From: Microvirga zambiensis WSM3693
GTDB lineage: Bacteria > Pseudomonadota > Alphaproteobacteria > Rhizobiales > Beijerinckiaceae
DNA length: 64,000 nucleotides
Reading direction: 5' to 3'
Assembly: GCF_016735695.1 (NCBI RefSeq)
Contig: NZ_JAERQD010000006.1
Location: 124,001-188,000, forward strand
This document shows positions 11,051 to 20,209 of this stretch, in pieces (the stretch's first letter is position 1; every line of letters starts with the position of its first letter). A program made the position numbers and the translations under genes. Under the pieces are notes generated by a model. The model searched no databases. It worked only from the letters and a program-made list of their open reading frames with translations, and was not told where the DNA came from.

Positions 11051-11085
11051 AAGCGCCGCCGGAACGTTTCCGGCGGCGCTTTTCT
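11051..11085. terminator. Bidirectional terminator between converging genes
   Basis: A 14-bp stem (AAGCGCCGCCGGAA at 11051-11064, inverse at 11068-11081) has a three-base loop and runs into TTCTTTTG on the plus strand. It lies 16 bases after the amidohydrolase stop and 18 bases beyond the permease stop, so it can serve both. Confidence 0.8.
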
Positions 11086-11102
11086 TTTGTCGCGTCATAT
11101 CG

Positions 11103-12785
11103 TCAGTGCAGGACCATCTGCGTGAAGGGGTGGACATAGGCCTGCAGCATAACGAGGCCGCCGACGAGGCAGGCGAGCACGATGGAGTGCCAGAACACGA
11201 AGCGCAGGATGCTTCCCTCATGCCCGAACCAGTTCGTCGCAGTGGACGCCACGACGATGGATTGCGCATCGATCATCTTGCCCATCACGCCGCCGGAGGA
11301 ATTCGCCGCCGCCATGAGGATGGGTGACAATCCGAGCTGCTCGGACGTGATCTTCTGCAGACCGCCGAACAGCACGTTCGATGCAGTGTCCGAACCTGTC
11401 AGCGCCACGCCGAGCCAGCCGAGCAATGTGCCGAAGAACGGATAGAGGATTCCCGTTCCGGCGAAGGCAAGGCCCAGCGTCGCATCGACGCCCGAGAAAC
11501 GCGTCAGCGTGCCGATCGCCAGCATCGCCGCAATGGTGATGAGCGAGTAGCGCAGCACCCAGATGGTTTCGAACCAGGCGGTAATGAGCCGCAAGGGCGA
11601 AAATCTCATGACGAAGCCTGCGATGATGGCCGCGATCAGCACGCCCGTGCCCGTATAGGACATGTAGGTGAAGGCGAAGACCGCAGGCTCCGCCGTGGGA
11701 TTGGCGACGATGGGCGCCACCTTCTGCACCATGTTGTGCAGCCCGGGGATCGGATAGTTCCAGGTGAAGATCGGGTTCACGAGCGCCTTGAACCAGCCGG
11801 TGCCCCAGATCGCGACGATCACGGAGAGGATGATCCACGGAACCCAGGCCCACACGATGTCCTCGCGGCTCGCCCGCGGCGTCACGTTGGCCGTGCCGGC
11901 GCCCAGCGGCGCGGGCCGCGTCAGGGTCCCCGCGGAAATGTCGTGCGTGCGCAGGGCCGGCGAGGTCCAGACCTCCTTCGGGCGCCAGATCCGCATGAAG
12001 CCGACAAGGCAGGCCATGGAGATCAGGGAGGCTCCGATATCGACGATCCAGGGATTGATGAAGTTGGAGATCAGGAATTGCGGGATCGCGAAGGACACGG
12101 CGCAGACGAGTATGGCCGGCCAGATCTGGAGCATGCCGCGAAAGCCCGCGAAGACCCAGATCAGCCAGAACGGCACGATGATCGAGAAGAAGGGCAGTTG
12201 GCGACCGACCATCGCGCCGAGCATGTAAGGGTCGAAGCCCGTGACCGAGGCCAGTCCCTGGATCGGCGCGCCGAGCGCGCCGTAGGCCACCGGCGCCGTG
12301 TTGGCGATGAGCGAGAGGCCGGATGCCGCAAGCGGCGAGAACCCGAGCCCGATGAGAATGGCGCCGGTCACGGCGACGGGCGTGCCGAAGCCGCCGGCCC
12401 CTTCGAAAAAGGCTCCGAAGGAAAAGGCGACGAGAAGCAATTGGAGACGGCGATCCGTCGTGAGGTCGCCGACCGATTGCTGGAGCGTGGCGAACCATCC
12501 CTTCTCCACCGTCAGCCGATAGAGGAAAATGACGTTCAGGATGATCCAGCCGATGGGGAACATGCCCGTGACGACGCCGAAGAGCGCCGCGCGGATCGCA
12601 AGCCCGGCAGGCATGGTGAACAGGAAGACGGAGACCGCGACGGCTGCAAGAAGTGCGATGACGGCGGCGATATGGGCCTTCACCTTGCCGGATGCGATCA
12701 TCACCAGGAGAAGGACGACCGGTATCCCGGCGGCGATGGTCGACAGCACCGCGCTGCCGAAGGGATTATAGACCTGACTCCACAT
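11103..12785 (-). CDS. lldP: L-lactate permease family transporter
   Basis: This 560-residue inner-membrane transporter of the LctP/LldP family moves lactate or glycolate with protons. It has 12 or more hydrophobic segments. Family stretches include AFSFGAFFEGAGGFGTPVAVTGAI, the GSDTASNVLFGGLQ motif late in the protein, and AANSSGGVMGKMIDAQSIVVA. The ATG at 12785 gives the expected MWSQVYNPFGS start with AGGGGAAA upstream; the longer reading to 12821 adds an unusual Pro/Gly leader. No lactate dehydrogenase gene is adjacent. Confidence 0.9.
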   Translation of the reverse strand: MWSQVYNPFGSAVLSTIAAGIPVVLLLVMIASGKVKAHIAAVIALLAAVAVSVFLFTMPAGLAIRAALFGVVTGMFPIGWIILNVIFLYRLTVEKGWFATLQQSVGDLTTDRRLQLLLVAFSFGAFFEGAGGFGTPVAVTGAILIGLGFSPLAASGLSLIANTAPVAYGALGAPIQGLASVTGFDPYMLGAMVGRQLPFFSIIVPFWLIWVFAGFRGMLQIWPAILVCAVSFAIPQFLISNFINPWIVDIGASLISMACLVGFMRIWRPKEVWTSPALRTHDISAGTLTRPAPLGAGTANVTPRASREDIVWAWVPWIILSVIVAIWGTGWFKALVNPIFTWNYPIPGLHNMVQKVAPIVANPTAEPAVFAFTYMSYTGTGVLIAAIIAGFVMRFSPLRLITAWFETIWVLRYSLITIAAMLAIGTLTRFSGVDATLGLAFAGTGILYPFFGTLLGWLGVALTGSDTASNVLFGGLQKITSEQLGLSPILMAAANSSGGVMGKMIDAQSIVVASTATNWFGHEGSILRFVFWHSIVLACLVGGLVMLQAYVHPFTQMVLH

Positions 12786-12917
12786 GACGTTTCCCCTGAT
12801 CCCGCCGGCAGGCGCCGGCAACGAGAGCTCGGGCGGTCGGGCGGAAAAACGGCCGCCTCATGGGAAGCTAAGACGATGATGCGGTGCGGCAATAGCGGAT
12901 GAGCGAGGAGAGCGATC

Positions 12918-14033
12918 TCAATCCTTGTTCGAGCAGGCGAGCATGCCCTCGAGATCGATGTAGTGCCCGGCCCGGTCGCGCTTGGCGGCCAAATAGCTCA
13001 CGTTCTCCGCCGTCGGGCGGCCAAGGACGCGATGGTCCGAGATCACCTCGAGGCCGGCATTCGCCAGAGCCGCGATCTTCTCCGGGTTGTTCGTCATGAG
13101 CCGAACCGTGCCGATGCCGAGTTCCTTCAGCATCGTCGCGGCGAAATCGAAGCGGCGCTGATCCGCCTCGAATCCCAGAACCTCGTCGGCATCGTAGGTA
13201 TCGTAGCCCTGCGACTGGAGCTTGTAGGCGCGGATCTTGTTGGCGATGCCGTTCCCGCGCCCTTCCTGGTCGAGATAGAGCAGGATGCCGCCCTCGTTTT
13301 GCGCCATGAAACGCACGGTCTCGCGCAGCTGATCGCCGCAATCGCATTTCAGGCTGCCGAAGAGATCGCCGGTCAGGCAGGCGGAATGCAGGCGCACGGT
13401 CACGGGCTTGGCGAGATCCGGTTTGCCGACCACGATCGCGACCTGGTCGCGCAGGCCCTCGCCGCCGCGGAACACCACGAATTCGCTGGTCGGCGCGCCT
13501 TCCAGCGGCACCGGCGCCCGGCTCACGATCTTCAGGCCCAGAGCCTGGGCCTGCCGATAACCCCGCACGGCTGTTCCAGGCACCCGCAACAGGGAAGGAG
13601 CGATCGCGGTGCCCTCGGCCAAGGGTACGACGATGACGGCCGGCAGGACGAGAGACAGGCGGGCGAGTTCCAGCGCCTCCTCGTCCAGGGCATCGGCGGG
13701 ACGAATCGGCGCATCGATGCGACCGTCGACCTTGAGCGCCAGATTTTCCACACGCGCCCGGTCGACCACCGGGAGAGCCACACGGCCGGGGCCCCCGCGA
13801 TCGAGGCCGAGGCGGCGCAGCCGTGCCGCCGGCAGGACGAGATGGGCATGGCCCTCCGCCACGGCGTCGATCTCGGCCGCCACGTCCTCACCCAAATCCT
13901 CGACGCTGATCACGAGCGCGCTACCCGCCACGCCGTCGATCACGACGGGACGGGCGCTGCGGAACTCCATGATCGCCCGCTCGACCAGGGTCGTGGCGGG
14001 ATTGTCGGACAGGCTCAAGTTCAGGCGCATCAT
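12918..14033 (-). CDS. ribA: GTP cyclohydrolase II with a long N-terminal extension
   Basis: RibA converts GTP to 2,5-diamino-6-ribosylamino-pyrimidinone phosphate, the first step of riboflavin synthesis. The C-terminal 200 residues hold the zinc cysteines C219, C230 and C232 in CLTGDLFGSLKCDCGDQL, then YLDQEGRGNGIANKIRAY and RLMTNNPEK. The roughly 170-residue N-terminal part resembles the size of a DHBP synthase domain, but I do not see that enzyme's DDxxRExE-type acidic motif, so it is probably non-catalytic or divergent. Start 14033 is chosen (MMRLNLS); an ATG at 14081 is possible. Confidence 0.88.
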   Translation of the reverse strand: MMRLNLSLSDNPATTLVERAIMEFRSARPVVIDGVAGSALVISVEDLGEDVAAEIDAVAEGHAHLVLPAARLRRLGLDRGGPGRVALPVVDRARVENLALKVDGRIDAPIRPADALDEEALELARLSLVLPAVIVVPLAEGTAIAPSLLRVPGTAVRGYRQAQALGLKIVSRAPVPLEGAPTSEFVVFRGGEGLRDQVAIVVGKPDLAKPVTVRLHSACLTGDLFGSLKCDCGDQLRETVRFMAQNEGGILLYLDQEGRGNGIANKIRAYKLQSQGYDTYDADEVLGFEADQRRFDFAATMLKELGIGTVRLMTNNPEKIAALANAGLEVISDHRVLGRPTAENVSYLAAKRDRAGHYIDLEGMLACSNKD

Positions 14034-14301
14034 CGATAACTCAGGCAAATCGCCTCTAATCCAGCGGGAGAAGGCGAACATTTAGGGCCAAAAGCCCCAA
14101 AGCCACGCTTCAGGATTGTTTTCACCCTATCACAGGGCTCTCCCGAACCCCAATTCCATAGATGCGACGGCAGCCATGCCGGATCAATGGGTTTGGCTGC
14201 AAAGGTGTGCTGGCTCGAAGGCATAGTTGGCTCGACGGCATAGATCCATCGCGCTATCTGTGCCGCCACGCTTTCCACGACGACAATCCGGACGATTCTC
14301 C

Positions 14302-15255
14302 ATGTTCCTTTCCCGGCTCATCGCCCTCGGTTTCCTCGGTCTTGCCACGACGGCCCATGCCGCCACCCTCGACGGCCTTGCCGTGGAGATGACCAACACC
14401 AGCGAGCCGGTGCTCTGCGCCGAGAAGGACAACGTCGCCGTCAATTTCGCCTCTCCGGACGTGCGGCATTTCCAGATCGAGGCGGTGCATCCGGCCTATA
14501 TGGGCTCCCTGCGCCAGGACCGCTGGGAGCCGGACTGGACCGCCTGCGAGGACATCTCCGAGCAGACCTCGGCCAAGCCTCACCCGACCATGGCGACCCT
14601 CTTCGAGGACGACAGCCTGCGCATCATGGGCCTGTCCTTCACCGAATTCTGGCGCCCGAACGACGTCACCGTCACGATCGGCGACAAGGTCACGCACAAG
14701 ATCCATCTCCTCCAGCTCCTCAAGAAGCGGGGCGACAAGGCGATCGAAGTGCTCGTGATCTATCCGGGCGACGGCTACTGGCGCATCAAGCCGCTGCCGC
14801 CCGAGCATCTGGACTGGACGTCCTATGGCTCGTCCTTCCTGGTCGGCCCGGTGGAATTCGACCAGCGGCCGGTGGTGAACCTGAAGGATGTCGCGTTCGA
14901 TCCCAAGACCATGACGTTCACGCTGACACTCGCGAAGGGCGGCAAGGCGAGCGTCGCGGTCAAGGCCCTGAACGAGGAGCGCATGACCCTCGACGTCGCC
15001 TTCGATCAGGGCGTCTCCGGCCTGCCCTTCGCGGGCCTGCGCTCGATGTACGTGACCGAGTTCAATGCGGATGTGGCGCGCATCGCCGTGCGCGAGGAAG
15101 GTGCCCGCTCCTGGCGCGAGGAGATGATCATGAACTTTCCCGGCGCCAAGGCCACCGATGCCTGGATGGGCCGCCTCGTGCCCTCCCGTCACAACACCAG
15201 CGCGCCGGACATGATGTTCAACCGTTTCCGCGCGTCGCCGGCTCCCTCCCGGTAA
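14302..15255 (+). CDS. Secreted protein of unknown function
   Basis: The 317-residue protein starts MFLSRLIALGFLGLATTAHA, a clear signal peptide probably cut after AHA. The remainder is a soluble, beta-rich-looking sequence with motifs such as PVLCAEKDNVAVNF and IYPGDGYWRIKPLPPEHLDWTSYG. I do not recognise the family. The ATG at 14302 is chosen over a TTG at 14227 because it opens the signal peptide. Its last 38 bases overlap the 3' end of the opposite-strand transporter gene, so the two share a coding tail. Confidence 0.75.
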   Translation: MFLSRLIALGFLGLATTAHAATLDGLAVEMTNTSEPVLCAEKDNVAVNFASPDVRHFQIEAVHPAYMGSLRQDRWEPDWTACEDISEQTSAKPHPTMATLFEDDSLRIMGLSFTEFWRPNDVTVTIGDKVTHKIHLLQLLKKRGDKAIEVLVIYPGDGYWRIKPLPPEHLDWTSYGSSFLVGPVEFDQRPVVNLKDVAFDPKTMTFTLTLAKGGKASVAVKALNEERMTLDVAFDQGVSGLPFAGLRSMYVTEFNADVARIAVREEGARSWREEMIMNFPGAKATDAWMGRLVPSRHNTSAPDMMFNRFRASPAPSR

Positions 15256-16177
15256 ACCGTGCGTTCAGCGCCGTAACGAGACGGCCGTCGATCAGGATGA
15301 GCCCTGCTCCGATCAGGGCCATGCCGACGATATGCCGGGCAGCCAGCGTCTCGCCGAGAATCAGCACGCCGAGCAGGATGGCGCTGACCGGAATGACGAA
15401 GGTCACGAGACCGACATTCGTGGCCCCGGCCCGCGCCAGCAGGCGGAAGAAGATCAGATAGGCGAAGGCCGTCGAGACGAGGCCGAGGGCCGCGAGCGAC
15501 AGGATCGCACCGGTGCTGGGCATCGCTAACGTCCATGGCCGGTCGACGAGGAGGGCTGCCGGCAGCAGAAGCGCGCTCGAGACCGTCACCTGCCCGGTGG
15601 CCGTGGCAAGGGGCGGAATGCCCATGGTCTTGAAGCGCCGCCCGAAGACGCCGGAAAAGCCGTAGGACAGGGCGGCGCCGAGAATGGCGAGCTGCGCCAG
15701 GATGCTCGTGTCCAGCGCAACGAAGGCGGCCGCACCGATCATCACCGCAACGCCGACGAAGCCCACGATGACGCCTGCGAATTTCTGCCCCGTCAGGCGC
15801 TCGTCCGCCGTCAAGTAATGCGCCACGATCACCGTGAAGAGCGGCGTTGTCGCGTTGAGAATCGAGGCAAGGCCGCTGGCGATATGGCTCTGGCCCCAGA
15901 CGATGAGCGTGAAGGGAATCACGTTGTTGAGAATCGACATGCCCAAAAAGGCCGTCCAGGCCTCGCGGCTGCGCGGCAGATTCTCGCCCATCAGCTTCAG
16001 GACGAGAAGCAGAGCCGAGGCCGCCGTTGCCACCCGAATCGCCACGATGGTGAGCGGCGGCAATTCGCGCACTGCGACGCCTATGAAGAGAAACGAGCCT
16101 CCCCAGACGATGGAGAGGATGGCGAGCAGCGCCCAATCGGACGCCGCCATGGTCTTCTGAACGGGCGCTTGTGTCAT
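15218..16177 (-). CDS. EamA/DMT-family transporter
   Basis: This 319-residue membrane protein of the drug/metabolite transporter superfamily has ten predicted segments in two EamA repeats. Repeat 1 begins LLAILSIVWGGSFLFIGVAVRELPPLTIVAIR; repeat 2 is roughly residues 155-290. Such proteins usually export amino acids or metabolites; substrate unknown. The ATG at 16177 gives MTQAPVQKTMAASDW; the upstream in-frame codons run through repeat DNA and are not plausible. It overlaps the opposite gene by 38 bases at the 3' end. Confidence 0.85.
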   Translation of the reverse strand: MTQAPVQKTMAASDWALLAILSIVWGGSFLFIGVAVRELPPLTIVAIRVATAASALLLVLKLMGENLPRSREAWTAFLGMSILNNVIPFTLIVWGQSHIASGLASILNATTPLFTVIVAHYLTADERLTGQKFAGVIVGFVGVAVMIGAAAFVALDTSILAQLAILGAALSYGFSGVFGRRFKTMGIPPLATATGQVTVSSALLLPAALLVDRPWTLAMPSTGAILSLAALGLVSTAFAYLIFFRLLARAGATNVGLVTFVIPVSAILLGVLILGETLAARHIVGMALIGAGLILIDGRLVTALNARFTGREPATRGNG

Positions 16178-16340
16178 TCTCGAGGATTCCAGGTGTCGCA
16201 CCTGAATGACACGAAATGAGGCGCCGAACGACCCGTTTCCTGTGGGACCAGGGAGGCTGAGCCACAGATCACTGACCTCATGGTGAGGAGCAGAGCGTCT
16301 CCACAGAGTGTGGCTCGAAATTGATTGAAAGGCGCAGTGG

Positions 16341-16622
16341 CTTCTCCCTCCCCCTTGTGGGGAGGGATTAAGGGTGGGGGTGTAAGCGATCGCCAATGCA
16401 GGTATGGCGCTGGCTCACCTCTCCTTGAGGGAGAGGTCGCGCCGGAGGCGCGGGTGAGGGGTCACGCCCTCTCCGGAGAAACCTGTGCCCCCTCACCCTC
16501 GCTTTCGCTCGACCTCTCCCCACCGGGGAGAGGTAGGCTGCGGCAACCATGGTGCGAAACAGAAAGCACGCGCCTGCACCCCCACCTCCAACTCCTCCCC
16601 ACAAGGGGGAGGAGGGCTTAGG
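16341..16622. repeat. Double nested inverted repeat of the CTCCCC/GGGGAGG family
   Basis: The outer arms are CTCCCTCCCCCTTGTGGGGA near 16344 and CTCCTCCCCACAAGGGGGAG near 16601. An inner pair, CTCTCCTTGAGGGAGAGG near 16420 and CTCTCCCCACCGGGGAGAGG near 16514, is set within them. About 280 bases between the DMT gene and the next gene are repeat. The rest of 16178-16646 shows no supported gene. Confidence 0.75.
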
Positions 16623-16646
16623 GAACTGGATGCCGGGCCAAGCCCC

Positions 16647-17291
16647 TCACGACAGGGCGTACCACTCGCCATTCGACCGGCAGGCGACCATCTCGCCTTT
16701 GCGCGACTTGCCGCCGCTGCGCCATTCGCGCTGCACCAGGCGGCAATCCTGCCCCTTGAAATTGCCCTTCGCGACGGGCCGGATGGTGACCTTCCCGGAG
16801 GCACCCGATTGTGGATTCCGCCAGGGAGCGCTGCTGCCATAGCCATTCTCGATGACCGACAGGATGGCCTGCGCCTCCGTCGGGCGATCGGGATCGGGCA
16901 CAGGCTGGCTGGCCGCACGCTCGGCCTGACCCCGCGCCCTGGCGGAGTTCACGATGCGTTGCGAGGCCTCCATCTGAGCAGCCATTCCGGCCTGCATCCT
17001 CATGTAGGGGACCGACGTCATCAGGCTTTTGCCACCCGAAAAAATGCCGTCGATGGTGGATTGCGTGGCCGTCATGCCCATGGTGGCGGCCTGCGACGCC
17101 CTGGCCTGGTTCACCTGCTTCTCATAAGCCGAAGCAACATCCGGCCCGGCCGTATTGCCAGCGGCGATGTCGGTAAGGCGCGGCGCGAAGGCGGCGAAAT
17201 TGATACGCGAGTCTGCCTGGGCATGAGCCTGGCTCCATGCCCCGACAATCAAAGCTGCGGCCGCAAGGCCTGCCCGGCGAAAGGTCCCCAT
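16647..17291 (-). CDS. Secreted protein with surface-antigen-like C-terminus
   Basis: This 214-residue protein starts MGTFRRAGLAAAALIVGAWSQAHAQ, a signal peptide. The middle is Ala/Gln/Met-rich and probably helical. The last 50 residues (GNFKGQDCRLVQREWRSGGK, then MVACRSNGEWYALS) have the two-cysteine pattern of the rickettsial 17-kDa surface-antigen-like domain (C-R-x(3-20)-G-x-A-C-R-x(3)-G-x-W). A GAGGGAG ribosome site lies about eight bases before the ATG. It probably sits in the periplasm or outer envelope; function unknown. Confidence 0.7.
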   Translation of the reverse strand: MGTFRRAGLAAAALIVGAWSQAHAQADSRINFAAFAPRLTDIAAGNTAGPDVASAYEKQVNQARASQAATMGMTATQSTIDGIFSGGKSLMTSVPYMRMQAGMAAQMEASQRIVNSARARGQAERAASQPVPDPDRPTEAQAILSVIENGYGSSAPWRNPQSGASGKVTIRPVAKGNFKGQDCRLVQREWRSGGKSRKGEMVACRSNGEWYALS

Positions 17292-17483
17292 CGCACCAAC
17301 TCCCTCGTTTCCCGTAACGGCATATCATGACACAAGCGGCACGGGAAGAAGCCGCGAGGGTGACGAGCTGCCACGTCAAGACTTCGTTCACGACGATGGG
17401 GAGAAGTCCCTGGCCTTTACTTCTCCTTCACAGGTTCCGGGCGAGCCTCACGCTCAAGATATCGTCCCCAGTAGCGTCGCGCC

Positions 17484-17747
17484 ATGAACCCGCCGATCCC
17501 CCGCGAGCCTTCCTATGGCGTCAGCCACGAGCCCATGCGCTCCGTGGTGAGGTCGAGCTTTTGCGTGATGCCGCACGATCCGCGCCCGGGCCGCACGACC
17601 AGCTTCATCTTCGGCCGTTCCGATTCGCGCTATCGCCCCCTGCTGAACCAGGAGGAGCGGGACCGGCTTCACATCTGGGCGATGATCGTCACGCTGTCCG
17701 CCTCCGTCGTCGGCACGACCCTGCTGCTCACCGCCGTCCTGCGCTGA
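17484..17747 (+). CDS. Small single-span membrane protein, unknown
   Basis: The 87-residue protein has a Pro/Arg-rich N-terminal half (RPGRTTSFIFGRSDSRYRPL) and one hydrophobic segment near the end (IWAMIVTLSASVVGTTLLLTAVL, about residues 64-86). No family is recognised. It lies alone between converging and diverging neighbours, ending 10 bases before the 3' end of the SLC13 permease gene. It is a real gene only if conserved elsewhere. Confidence 0.5.
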   Translation: MNPPIPREPSYGVSHEPMRSVVRSSFCVMPHDPRPGRTTSFIFGRSDSRYRPLLNQEERDRLHIWAMIVTLSASVVGTTLLLTAVLR

Positions 17748-17756
17748 CATCCCCGC

Positions 17757-19532
17757 TCAGAGCGGCCAGACCAGCATGATCAGCGGCACCCCGATCACGA
17801 CCACGAGGATCGAGAGCGGCAGGCCGAGCCGCCAGTAATCGCCGAATCGGTAGCCGCCGGGCCCCATGACCAGGGTGTTGCACTGGTGGCCGATGGGTGT
17901 GAGGAAATCGCAGGCCGCGCCGATCGCCACCGCCATGAGGAAGGCATCGGGCCTGAAGCCGAGCTGGGTTGCGAAGCTCGCTGCGATGGGCGCCATGACG
18001 AGCACCGTCGCGGCGTTGTTCAAGAACGGCGTCACCGCCATTGCCGCCACCATGATCAGCACGAGGGCGCCCGTCGGCGGCAGCATGTGGGCTGCGGCCG
18101 ATAGCCAGCCGGCAATCAGGTCGGTGCCGCCTGTGGTGCGGATCGATTCGCTGACCGGAATGAGCGCACCGAGCATCACGATGATCGGCCATTCGATGGT
18201 CTCGTAGGCCTCGCGCAGGGTCAGCGAGCCGAACAGCATCAGCAGGACGCCGGCTCCGAAGAAGGCGATGGCGACGGGCAGGATGTTGAAGGCGACGAGC
18301 ACCATCGTAAGCGCCAGGATCGCAGCCGGAAGGATGCTCCGGCGCGCGCTGCCGAGCCGGATCTCGCGCTCTGCCAGCGGCAGGCAGCCGAGATCGCGCA
18401 AGGTGTCCGGCAGGCGCCTGAAATTGCCCTGAAGCACGATGACGTCGCCCGAGCGCAGGGGAATGGTGCGCAGCCTCTCCTTGAAGCGCTCTCCGCTGCG
18501 GCTCACCGCAATGAGGTTGACGCCGTAACGCTCGTAGAGCCCGATGTCGCCCGCCGAGACGCCGGTCAGGGCGGAGTTCGGCCCGACGATGGCCTCGATG
18601 ACGCCGATCTCGTCCGTGGCCTCTTCGGTCTCAGGCAGGCGATGCTCCCGGCTGAGCCGCAGGCCGGCCCGGGCGACCACGCTCTCGAGCGCATCGGATT
18701 CGCCCTCCAGCATGAGGAGGTCGTTCTCCCGCAGCGTCACGTCCGGCAGCGGGCTGGGGCTGCGGCCCTCATTGCGGATGATGGCGGCTACCTTCACCTC
18801 GCCGTTGGCGAGCCGGTGCAGATCCGCCACCGTCTGCCCGACCACGTCGGATTCCGCCGTCACCCGGGCCTCGGTGACGTAATCCTTGATGTTGAGCGCG
18901 GCATCGAGGGAGGCTGCTCCCTTGCGGCCCTGCGGCAGCAGGCGATAGCCGAAGGCGAGGAAGACGACGCCGGCAAGCGCGATGCCGATTCCGACCGGCG
19001 TGAAGTCGAACATGCCGAAGGGTTCGCCCAGGAGCTCCTTCCTGACCCGCGACACGATGATGTTGGGCGACGTGCCGATCAGGGTGACGATGCCGCCGAG
19101 AAGCGAGCCGAAGGCCATCGGCATGAGAAAGCTCGACGGCGAGGTATTGGTGCGCCGCGCGATCTGGAACGCGACGGGGATCATCATCGCGAGCGCGCCG
19201 ATATTCTTCACGAAGGCGGAGAGGACCGTCACAACGCTCACCAGCACGACGATCTGGATCTGCGTGGTGCGTAAGTAGGGCCCGACCCGGTTCAGCCCCG
19301 CTTCGAGGATGCCTGATTTCGCCACCGCGGCGCTGACGAGGAGCGCACTTGCCACGATGATCACGATGTCGTCGCTGAAGCCCTCGAACGCCTTATCGGC
19401 CGGCACGACGCCGACGAGAACGGCCACCAAGAGGGAAAAGACGGCGACGAGATCGTAGCGGAACCGGCCCCAAACGAAGAGCGCCATCATCCCGGCGACG
19501 ATGGCGAAGGCGAGCATTTGCTGGTGGGTCAT
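17757..19532 (-). CDS. SLC13-family permease with RCK_C domains
   Basis: The 591-residue inner-membrane permease belongs to the divalent anion/sodium symporter group. Two membrane halves (about residues 1-190 and 395-590) flank a cytoplasmic section of two TrkA-C-like (RCK_C) domains, one near residues 212-295 (VTAESDVVGQTVADLHRLANGEVKVAAI, with LRENDLLMLEGES) and one near 300-390 (GVSAGDIGLYERYGVNLIAVSR, with LRSGDVIVLQG). Proteins of this layout move sulfate, dicarboxylates or similar anions. GTSPNIIVSRVRKELLG matches the substrate/ion hairpin. Substrate unproven; sulfate is one candidate. Confidence 0.85.
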   Translation of the reverse strand: MTHQQMLAFAIVAGMMALFVWGRFRYDLVAVFSLLVAVLVGVVPADKAFEGFSDDIVIIVASALLVSAAVAKSGILEAGLNRVGPYLRTTQIQIVVLVSVVTVLSAFVKNIGALAMMIPVAFQIARRTNTSPSSFLMPMAFGSLLGGIVTLIGTSPNIIVSRVRKELLGEPFGMFDFTPVGIGIALAGVVFLAFGYRLLPQGRKGAASLDAALNIKDYVTEARVTAESDVVGQTVADLHRLANGEVKVAAIIRNEGRSPSPLPDVTLRENDLLMLEGESDALESVVARAGLRLSREHRLPETEEATDEIGVIEAIVGPNSALTGVSAGDIGLYERYGVNLIAVSRSGERFKERLRTIPLRSGDVIVLQGNFRRLPDTLRDLGCLPLAEREIRLGSARRSILPAAILALTMVLVAFNILPVAIAFFGAGVLLMLFGSLTLREAYETIEWPIIVMLGALIPVSESIRTTGGTDLIAGWLSAAAHMLPPTGALVLIMVAAMAVTPFLNNAATVLVMAPIAASFATQLGFRPDAFLMAVAIGAACDFLTPIGHQCNTLVMGPGGYRFGDYWRLGLPLSILVVVIGVPLIMLVWPL

Positions 19533-19592
19533 GGGGAGCGCAAGCGAGAGGAATCATGGTCCTAACGCTCCACGCCCCCGTTAGTGCCACGC

Positions 19593-20057
19593 TTACTGGC
19601 CGAGGACGAGCGCCCAGTAGCGGCCATAGCGGTTGTCGGCATCGGCGCGGGCGAGGCCGATCTTGCGGGCCTGGGGCATCAGGAGATTGCTGTTGTGGCC
19701 GGGGGAGGCCTTCCAGCGGCCGATGGCGCCGTCGACGGAATCGGATCCGGCCGAGAGGTTCTCGGCGGAATAGCCGATGATGCCGTAATCACCCATGCGA
19801 CTGGCGAAGCTGCCGTGGCTGAGCCGGCCGGCGGCGGCAACCGCGCGCGCCTGATGCTCGGCCGCCTTGTTGAGATTCGTGTCCACCGTCACCGGGCTCA
19901 GGCCCTTCGAGACGCGGTAGGCCGAGATCAGCCGGGCCGCCTCGGCGGCATCGTTCGTGGAACTCGCCAGCACCGCATCCTTGGGCGTGAGCGCCCAATC
20001 GCCCGCGCAACCGGCGAGACCGAGCGCAAGGAGGCCCGCCATGAAAAGAGCATGCAT
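19593..20057 (-). CDS. CAP/SCP-domain lipoprotein
   Basis: The 154-residue protein opens MHALFMAGLLALGLAGCAGDW, with a lipobox LAGC, so it should be lipid-anchored in the envelope. The rest is a bacterial CAP (SCP/PR-1) domain: AARLISAYRVSKGLSPVTVD, LNKAAEHQARAVAAAGRLSHGSF, then GYSAENLSAGSDSVDGAIGRW and the SPGHNSNLLMPQARKIGLA block. The ATG at 20057 has AAGGGGAT upstream; the in-frame reading to 20219 is an extension. CAP proteins bind lipids or other ligands; the bacterial role is generally unknown. Confidence 0.85.
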   Translation of the reverse strand: MHALFMAGLLALGLAGCAGDWALTPKDAVLASSTNDAAEAARLISAYRVSKGLSPVTVDTNLNKAAEHQARAVAAAGRLSHGSFASRMGDYGIIGYSAENLSAGSDSVDGAIGRWKASPGHNSNLLMPQARKIGLARADADNRYGRYWALVLGQ

Positions 20058-20209
20058 CCGCAATCCCCTTCGGGCGGCGTTGAGACACCGCTCCCCTTGA
20101 AAAAATAGCCTGTCACGGTCATGTGCAAAAGCCATGAACCCAATGCCGCTGCATGCCATGCCGCTGTCCGAGGGTCCAGTTTCCTTGCCCTCCCGCGTCA
20201 GCTGACCGC

